A DNA stretch of 64,000 nt from Voacanga thouarsii (lineage: Eukaryota > Streptophyta > Magnoliopsida > Gentianales > Apocynaceae). Of this stretch, positions 57,071 through 64,000 are shown piece by piece; position 1 is the stretch's first letter, and the number at the start of each line of letters is the position of its first letter. The stretch covers positions 372,001 to 436,000 of the forward strand of contig JANUWF010001220.1 of NCBI GenBank assembly GCA_026120185.1, given 5' to 3'. Below the pieces are notes generated by a model. It did no database searches. It was given only the letters and a program-made list of their open reading frames with translations, and was not told the DNA's origin. A program made the translations under genes and the position numbers.

Positions 57071-57330
57071 TGTAACACCCTACTACCTAAGCCCAACAGG
57101 GCCGGGGATGTCGCCCCATCCAAAGGACAAGGGGTCTTTATAACTAGGTCACACAAAAGAAAATAAAATCAATACTTTAAAATTGAACTTATTACAACCC
57201 AAAAATACAGAAACAAATCCAAAATAAATTGATTACTACTATCTCACGAAACATCACATAAGATAAATAAAATAAAGTTTTCAAAGCATAGGCAACAAAT
57301 CTAGCTATTCATCTCCACAGCAGGATCGAC

Positions 57331-58131
57331 CTGAAAACATGGTATAAAAGGTGACGAGATAAAAATCTCAATAAACCCGTATATGCTTTGAGTGTCTCAG
57401 GCAAAATAGTTCATGTATGCAAGTTGGAAAAATTTCATAAGAGAAAGTACTGGCAAGCGAAAAATAAATGTTGAAAATAAAGAGTGGTGTTTTGCTTTTT
57501 AATCCATACATGTGCACAATAAATAAAATCACTCAAATGGGTAGCCATGGGTTACCACACGTTGGGCCCCATGACCATATAACGGTCAAAATGCCACACT
57601 TTGTGCAGACTGACAAAAGGGTAGGTGCACGGCCTACCGGGTGAGATACTCCTCCTTCTTTACACCCAAACTTACCGATTGTCCACTCCGAAAACACACA
57701 GTCCACATGACTAAAACTTGCTAGCTCAGACCGGCATGACCTACTGGACTAGCATCCTATCCGGGGAGGACTCACCCCTCAGAGGTGGCCACTTACTGAA
57801 AGACTTACCCTAACACTTCAAAGACTAGTCCTAGTAGTCTATCCTTATTGAGTACTCAACGTTAATTGTCCCACTTGGGAGAAAATTGATAATGCATTGA
57901 TTTACTTGGAAATAGCAATTACGGGTTTCTAAAATTTTTGACAAAGTTGGGTTTTAGAAAGAGTTTAGTATTTGTGCAAAACTGCCTGTTTAAATTTTCA
58001 AATGATTTGCTTGACTGAAATAAAAAGAAAAACAGTCCTTAATTGCCTTTACAAACTGAGTGTCCATACACATCGCATTTGGCTTGCCATAGTAATCTTT
58101 TGTCTTCAAATAAGTTCATGCAGGAGCCTAC
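57331..58131 (-). other. Candidate intron inside Tekay solo LTR
   Basis: On the minus strand GATCAG|GTAGGC to TGTTTTCAG|GTCGATCC, 801 nt. The donor has one change from GTAAGC but keeps GT. Confidence 0.38.
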
Positions 58132-59406
58132 CTGATCCTTTGCTTGCTCGAATTTCAAAAATCTTCCAAGGCTGACCTAACCCCGCCTGGGATAAACACA
58201 AGACATAAGGTTATACTCGAGTTATACTTGCCTTACACAAATAATTCATAACTCAACTAATTACAATCATGACCTTAATGTCCTAAGCTTTAAGGCTAGC
58301 TGATAAAGAATTTTATAAAAGAAGTCGAGCTTGATAAGTTAAAATAACTAGGGGTTGTGAAATAATTACTAATAAGTTATAGGTTCAAATAATAAATCTT
58401 GAGTGTTGTTATTAATAAATAAACTAGGGTTTAATTATTGAAGAATCCTAAGTCCTTGATGATATTAATAAATGGTAATTCCTAAATAGTATTATTAAAA
58501 TAAATAATAAATTATTACCAATCTTTTAATTATTAATTAATACATAGCAAATAATTAATAATAAATAAATTTTATTAAATTTTGATTAATAGATAACAAA
58601 TAAATATAAAAAATATTTATGAATATATGGTCTACAAGGTCATTAATATTTTGCTTATTATTATTTATATAAAAGTTTTTATTTATTATTATTATATATA
58701 TTATTTTTAATAAAATATATCATTTATTTAGCTAATAAAATATCACTATTTCATTTAATATTCCAATTCCAAAACTTCCTAGGAATTTCGAAATCTTTGG
58801 AGGAAAAACATAGTAATAATTTTAATTAAGGTAATAAAATTTGCTAATTAAAAGAACCTAGGATCAACAAGATCATGATCATAATTTTCCTATTGCCAAT
58901 AAGAATCATAAACATATACTCCAACATCAATCAATAAACTATTCTATTCATGAGCATAGGCTTAAATCCATACCTACTATCGCATGGCCAAATCTCCACT
59001 AAGCATAATCATACTCACGGCTTCAATGAAAATAAGAACATAAAAATCCTATTCACCAAAGGTGTCATAAAATCTAGCATGCTTAAACATTCATAATTTC
59101 TTAAGACATGATAAACATAAATCGATTTTCAAGGAATTTCATATAGCTTAATCATGACCATCCATTCTCATGCTCCAATCTCAACCCCTTCATACATATG
59201 CATATACTTAATCCCCCATTCATATTCTATCCTCTCTATCAACATCTAAGAGACATGAATTCAGAATTAAAAAGAAAGGTTAAGGAAAGATACTTGGTTG
59301 ATGATTATTTCAATGAAGATTTAAGAAGATTCACGCGCTTTAAGAGTCTTGAATTGTCCAAGAGGGAGGAGAAAAAAAACAACCATGGTTGTAACAACCA
59401 TTTTAG

Positions 59407-59408
<2 letters not shown>

Positions 59409-59443
<35 letters not shown>
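59409..59443 (-). repeat. (GA)n microsatellite in Tekay LTR
   Basis: This is the CT run of the sense strand seen in reverse, at the conserved LTR position. Confidence 0.9.
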
Positions 59444-59444
<1 letters not shown>

Positions 59445-61032
59445 ATTAGCATGATATGTTAAAGGTTGAAGGGAAGAATATGAACAAAAGAATTGTTCTT
59501 GGTTACCTTGATAATGTTCTTGAGACTTCAAGGGAAAAAATCTGGTTTTGATCCGAATGCCAATTTTTGTTTTCGAGATTTGATGTTATAAATTCCAGAA
59601 ATGAACTCTATGGAGTATGTAGGAGTATTCTGGAGTTTTTGAGAGTGATTGGAGGTGTTTAGAGTGGTCTTTGACTTGAAGAAAGGTAGTGTGTGTTCTT
59701 AGTGTTCTTGGTGAAAATGGAGAGAATTAGAGGAAAAATATAGACGAATTTCTGGAGAGTGCTGGCCGAATGATTGAGGGAGTTCAGGAATTTTGGTTTT
59801 CAGTTTAGGGAGAAAGAGAAAAATCTGGTTGTTTGAAATTCAAATGGAGAAATTTGAGGCGTGTTTTGAGGTAGAAGATATGTTAATAGTGTTTGATTGA
59901 TGGAGGTTTCTTAGAGCTACAATGGAGCCGACTGGACTGATGTGTTTTGCTTAAATGAATGAAGATTGATGGAGCTTTAAGGTTGACTGAAATTCTGAGC
60001 TCAATGGCAGAGGAATTTCTAGTTATAAAGCCTAATCCAATGGTGTTTTCATAGAGCAAATGCTGGAAATTTTGAAATTCAAATGGAAGTTTGAATGAAG
60101 TGATTGTAGGAGAAATTTGAGGTGTGGTTATGGAGTCCAGTTGTGCAAGGTAAGTGGAAGGGGTAATGGTGTTCAATTCATGGATGAACAAGAGTTAACT
60201 TACAGAGGTTTGAGGGTGGTTTTCGGCTAACGCTTGAAGGGAACAAGGCTGAAAATTTTCTGGTTATGATTTGAATGTTTTGCTGAAATTTTCTGTGCAG
60301 TTTTCTGCAATGTTCCAGCCTGACTTGCAGGGGTTCTTGAGAGTTATTTGGGGGTCCTTTAAGGCTGGTTTTCAGCCTTCTTTATGAAGGAAAAGCAGAG
60401 GTATTTTTCTGGCTTGAAGATAAAAGAAACAGCTTCGATTTCAGGCTGCTATGCAGCGAAAACTGCCCAGATTTTTTTTCTAGTTTGTACAGTTTTGTGC
60501 AATCTGATTTTTGCACAGGAATTTCAGTCTTCAAGCTGAATAAATTGGCCATTTTTCTAGAAGTAACTGAGTAAGAAAGATGGCTGAGATTTTCGAAGGT
60601 TAGGCTACTCAAGAATCTAGAAAATTTTCAGATTTCTTTCATGGAGAATATGAACGCTATGGAGTGAAGTTTAAAGGCTCAACCATGGAGATTAATTTCT
60701 CTTGAAAACCTTCCCTAACTCCTCTCCTATTTTCAGTCAAATCTCCAACTTCCAAGATTCATTTTCAAAATTCAAAGACCAAGAATCCTTGCTGAATTTT
60801 TTGGAATTAAAAACATGAATTTGGATAAATTTTGAACAAATTTAATTAGTGAAGAGGTTAGAACAAGTTAAAGGTAATAAAAGGACAAGAATTCCTCTAG
60901 AATTCTTTTTAGGACATAATGATAGGATTAGGACATTTTCTTCATGTCTCCCCTTGGACAATATTCCTATTTTTATGGATGCAAGAAAACAAAAATTCAA
61001 ACTTAATTAAGGTAATCATGATAAAACTTAAA

Positions 61033-61103
61033 TGATGGGATTTAAACTCAGGACCATAGAGATTAAATCACAAAGCTCTAATCACTTAACCATACTAACT
61101 CTT
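61033..61103 (-). promoter_or_regulatory. tRNA-like A-box/B-box motif in Tekay LTR
   Basis: On the minus strand TATGGTTAAGTGATTAGAGC and TGAGTTTAAATCCCAT. The B box has C to T at its core (GTTTAAATCC), weaker than the other copies. Confidence 0.42.
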
Positions 61104-61260
61104 GTTTTTATTTTCTCACCCAAATATTCTTCTTATTTAATTCTTAAGCTATCTTCCTATTTTGTCCTCAAGCAAAATTATCATTTTATCCTTCCTACTC
61201 AATATGCATAACTAAGCATTTTAACCTATAAATCATAATTCTAAAGTACATAAAATCATT

Positions 61261-61263
<3 letters not shown>

Positions 61264-61295
<32 letters not shown>
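61264..61295. repeat. (AT)n microsatellite
   Basis: AT run near the LTR 5' end. The matching positions in other copies have only TAAATATATTTTTATATG-like sequence. Confidence 0.9.
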
Positions 61296-61298
<3 letters not shown>

Positions 61299-61360
61299 TG
61301 CAAAATAATATGATAGTCCCGACCCCCTTACCTAGTGTTGGCTTTAGGTGGGGCTTCATA

Positions 61361-62549
61361 GGTCCAATCCATAGCTGATCAAGGTCTGATTTTCAGAGGT
61401 TTGAATGAAAGTTTTCGACCTTTGCCTTGAGAAAATAAGCTGGACAGTTTTCTAGTTTTTAATGCTTCAAGAGCACTTGGAATGAAGATGATTTTGGTGC
61501 AGAATTTTCTGCTTTCTTTGGCCCAATTTGTAGCTGGTTTTTTAGAGTGTTTGAAGGTCTTTTAATGGTGGTTTTCCAGCCTTCCTCCTAAAGAAAAACA
61601 GAGGAAGTTCCAGCTATTCTTATGACCTAAAGGTGGCTTCAAATTCCAGCTTCAATGCAGTGAAATTGCTAAAGAAAAATTCTGGTTTTGGACAGGTTGT
61701 GCAGTTCCGAAAATCCACTGATTTTCTAGGCTTCAACCTTACATGAACTGACCATTTTTCTGGTAGCAATTGGGTAAGGAAGTTGGCTAAAACTTTCGAA
61801 AACAAACTTGCAAAAATTCTGAAAATTTTTTCAGATTTTCCTTTACCAAAACATGAACAAGATGAAGGTAGAATTTGAAGATATAGCTATGGTGATTTCT
61901 TTTCCTTGGAAACCCTTCCTAACTCTCTTCCCTATTTTCGACCATTCCCTATCCCTCAAGAGCTGATTTTTGAATTTCAAGGCTAGGGGTTTATCACAAA
62001 ATTTTTGGGATTAAAAATGAATTAATGAATTAAGGATAGTTTAAATTATAAAGATGTTAGGACAAGGCTAAAAAAATTAAAGGGGACAAGAATTCCTCTA
62101 GAATTCTTTTTAGGACATGACCACATGCTCAAGATATTATCTTCATGTCTCCCTTAACACAACATACCTATCTTTAAGGAATGTAAGAAAATAAAAAATT
62201 CAAACATAGTTAAGATAATCATGAATAAAACTTAAGTGATGGAATTTGAACTCAAGACCTTAGAGATTAAATTACAAAGCTCTAACCACTTAACCATACT
62301 AACTCTTGTTCTTATTTTCTCACCCCAAACATTCTTCTTATCTAAACCTCAAGCCATCTTCCTATTTTGACTTCAACCAAAATTACATTTTTACCCTTTT
62401 CTACCCAACAAGCATAAATAAGTCATTTAACCTATAAACCATAATTATAAGGCACATAAAATCATTCAAAAAGTATATTTTTATGCATGATGATATGATA
62501 TGCATCCCATCCCCCTTACTCTAAGATTGGCTTTAGGTAGGGTTTCACA
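61361..62549 (-). repeat. Tekay 3' LTR fragment (LTR 5' end)
   Basis: The LTR start on the minus strand (TGTGAAACCCTACC) at 62549. The piece matches the first 1.2 kb of other Tekay LTRs. A tRNA-like motif on the minus strand at 62238-62308 reads TATGGTTAAGTGGTTAGAGC and TTGAGTTCAAATTCC, with both boxes intact. Confidence 0.88.
62238..62308 (-). promoter_or_regulatory. tRNA-like A-box/B-box motif in Tekay LTR
   Basis: TGGTTAAGTGGTTAGA fits the A box and GAGTTCAAATTCC the B box, with the usual spacing. It belongs to the older, disrupted LTR, yet both boxes are retained. Confidence 0.5.
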
Positions 62550-62564
62550 TCCTCCTCTCCTTAG
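62550..62564 (-). other. Polypurine tract of minus-strand Tekay element
   Basis: On the minus strand CTAAGGAGAGGAGGA directly precedes the LTR start, preceded by TTTTGGGACGAAATTCT, which commonly closes chromovirus pol genes. Confidence 0.8.
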
Positions 62565-63180
62565 AAGAATTTCGTCCCAAAATTCAGGCATACCTTTATC
62601 TCAAATCGAGATACTTCTATTTTACCCACTCTTCTGTTTCCCATTTGACATCTTGCGTGCCATGATGCTCCCACTGTACCTTCACCATAGGAATCTACTT
62701 ATTCCGAAGAGTCTTGATACTTCGGTCCAAAATTTTCACGGGTTTCTCCACATTGCTTAAGTCGGGTTGCAATACCAACGGTTCCACATTCAAAACATGT
62801 CCGAGGTCGGCATTGTACTTCTTCAACTGAGACACATGAAACACGTCGTGTATTCCCGTCAACCCATCCGGAAAATCCACTTGATACGCCACCGATCCAA
62901 TTCTTTCCTTTATCAAAAATGGTCCTAAATACCTCAAATTCAACTTCTCACCTTTTGGATGCTTCAGAATTCCTCTATTCAGTGTCAACCTTAAGAACAC
63001 ACTGTCTCCTATCTGAAATTCCAACTCTCTTTGCCTATTGTCCGCATAACTCTTTTGTCGGCTCTGAGTTGCTTTCAAGCTTTCTCTGATCAGCTTGACT
63101 TTGTCTAACATTTTTTGAACACAGACTTCTCCAGACTTACTTATATGGCTGTCCTCCGACCAACTCCAGTATAGAAGCAC
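62565..63180 (-). pseudogene. pol: Integrase C-terminus and chromodomain, minus-strand Tekay element
   Basis: The 161-codon frame 62695-63180 covers the linker (SRQKSYADNRQRELEFQIGD), the GPY/F module (YLGPFLIKERIGSVAYQV) and VFHVSQLKKY. The chromodomain starts PVKILDRSIKTLRNK; after a TAG it continues with MVKVQWEHHGTQDVKWETEEW. In chromoviruses this domain is thought to direct integration to particular chromatin marks. Several stops show that it is inactive. Confidence 0.87.
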
Positions 63181-64000
63181 TTGACACTTACGTCCATATA
63201 ATGCTTCATACGGGCCATTCCAATCAAAGACTGATAGCTATTATTGTAAGCCAATTCTGCATACGATACACATTCAATCCACTTATCCCTGAAATCTAAT
63301 ACACAAGCTCTCAGCATGTCCTCTAATATCTGAATAACTCTTTTTGACTAATCATCGGTTTGCAAATGTGCCATTGTACTGAACTTTAGACTAGAACCCA
63401 TTGATTCTTGAAACTTGTCCTAAAATCGGGATGTAAATCTCGGGTCTCGGTCGGACACAATACTCGAAGGCATTCCATGCAATCTGACTATTTCTCGCAC
63501 ATAAGTCTGAGCTAACTTCTCCATTGAATCCTTTACATTCTCCGATATAAAATGCACTGACTTGATCAATCGATCTACCACTACCCATACGACATCCTTC
63601 TGGGTCCTTGCCATAGTGAGTCCGATAATGAAGTCCATGGTCACCTCTTCCTATTTCCATTCAGGTATTGGTAACGGTTGCAGTAATCCCGTCGACTTTT
63701 GTGCTCTGCTTTGACTTTCTGACAGGTCAAACACATCGAGACATACTTAACCACATTCTTCTTCATTCTGAGCCACCAATAAATCCTTTTCAGATCTTGA
63801 TACATTTTTACCTCTCCCGGATGAATAGCGTACTTACTTTTATACGCCTCATCCAAAATCCTGTCATTCAACTGGTGCTCATCAGGTACACACAAACGAT
63901 CTCGGAAATGCAGTACTACTACTTCGTCCTAACGAAAATCACTGCCTTGCCTTTTAAGCTCTTTGTCCTTAAAAAGTTGAAATTCCGCATTACTTTGCTG
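63181..64000 (-). pseudogene. pol: Integrase zinc finger and catalytic core, minus-strand Tekay element
   Basis: From the right edge leftwards on the minus strand: RNase H-to-integrase linker, HHCC zinc finger ([31 protein letters not shown] at 63641-63895), then the core with TMDFIIGL (first Asp), [11 protein letters not shown] and [13 protein letters not shown] (second Asp) in 63420-63644. A degraded HLQTDD..SKRVIQILEDMLRA block (about 63305-63375) carries the third catalytic region. It closely resembles the plus-strand Tekay integrase and shows the part deleted there. The gene continues beyond the window. Confidence 0.87.

Larger units (their letters stand above)
57071..61360 (-). mobile_element. 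Tekay-type solo LTR, copy in minus orientation
   Basis: 4,290 bp, reverse of TATGAAGCCCC ... GTGTTACA, flanked by GGTTC (57066-57070) and GGTCC (61361-61365), a TSD with one mismatch. It inserted into another Tekay LTR in the same orientation. It keeps a candidate intron (57331-58131), a GA run (59409-59443) and a tRNA-like motif (61033-61103). Confidence 0.88.
34017..64000 (-). mobile_element. Minus-strand Tekay-like chromovirus, 3' part, heavily invaded
   Basis: Read on the minus strand from the right edge: integrase, chromodomain, polypurine tract (62550-62564), then the 3' LTR from 62549 down to 34017 (TGTGAAACCC ... GTGTTACA). The LTR is split into 61361-62549, 56079-57070 and 34017-35202 by later insertions. 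Laid against the intact LTR at 57071-61360, these pieces join in order with about 0.9 kb missing (equivalent to about 58261-59176). The 5' half of the element lies beyond the window. Confidence 0.8.

Noticed and set aside
1..64000. CRISPR array, bacterial operon or intact host gene
   Set aside because: No regularly spaced repeats, no bacterial gene features, and no exon set outside transposons. LTRs, tRNA primers and pol order show plant nuclear repeat DNA.

Overview
This window looks like AT-rich, repeat-rich plant nuclear DNA, probably from a eudicot; nothing in it fixes the species. No intact host gene was found. Nearly every segment can be assigned to a transposable element, and most insertions can be ordered because their 5-bp target-site duplications (TSDs) are still readable.

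Layout, left to right. (1) 1-3448: decayed CACTA (En/Spm) transposon with TNP2/DUF4218, DUF4216 and Transposase_24-like remains. (2) 3454-5398: solo LTR of an OTA-clade (Athila/Tat-like) Ty3/gypsy element, minus orientation, TSD AGTAC, inserted at the edge of a Stowaway-like MITE (5401-5704). (3) 6209-20806: Sirevirus (SIRE-type Ty1/copia) element with two LTRs, gag-pol remains and an extra ORF downstream of pol. A 4.3-kb solo LTR of a Tekay-like chromovirus (6215-10515) sits six bases inside its 5' LTR. (4) 21048-33829: a second, unrelated Ty1/copia element. Its pol is split first by another Tekay-type solo LTR (23453-27774), then by a Sirevirus solo LTR (28408-31380) that itself carries a minus-strand Tork-type solo LTR (28683-30446). 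(5) 34017 to the right end: a minus-strand Tekay-like chromovirus whose 3' LTR is scattered over 34017-35202, 56079-57070 and 61361-62549, with its integrase and chromodomain at 62565-64000. Its LTR was invaded by an OTA-type element lacking gag-pol (35203 to about 51018), by a Tork-type copia element (about 51019-56078), and by a Tekay solo LTR (57071-61360). The OTA element was in turn invaded by a plus-strand Tekay element (38023-49676).

All coding units are transposon genes, mostly pseudogenes carrying stops and frameshifts. The parts most worth a second look are: a short acidic ORF between the primer-binding site and gag of the plus-strand Tekay element, with two SUMO-interaction-like motifs; a tRNA-like A-box/B-box motif retained in five Tekay LTR segments of both orientations; a candidate 0.8-kb intron inside the same LTRs; conserved hairpins at the LTR 3' end and in the Tork leader; and two unrelated elements that both lost pol plus the start of the 3' LTR in a single deletion. 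Family assignments rest on motif reading by eye; no database search was run.
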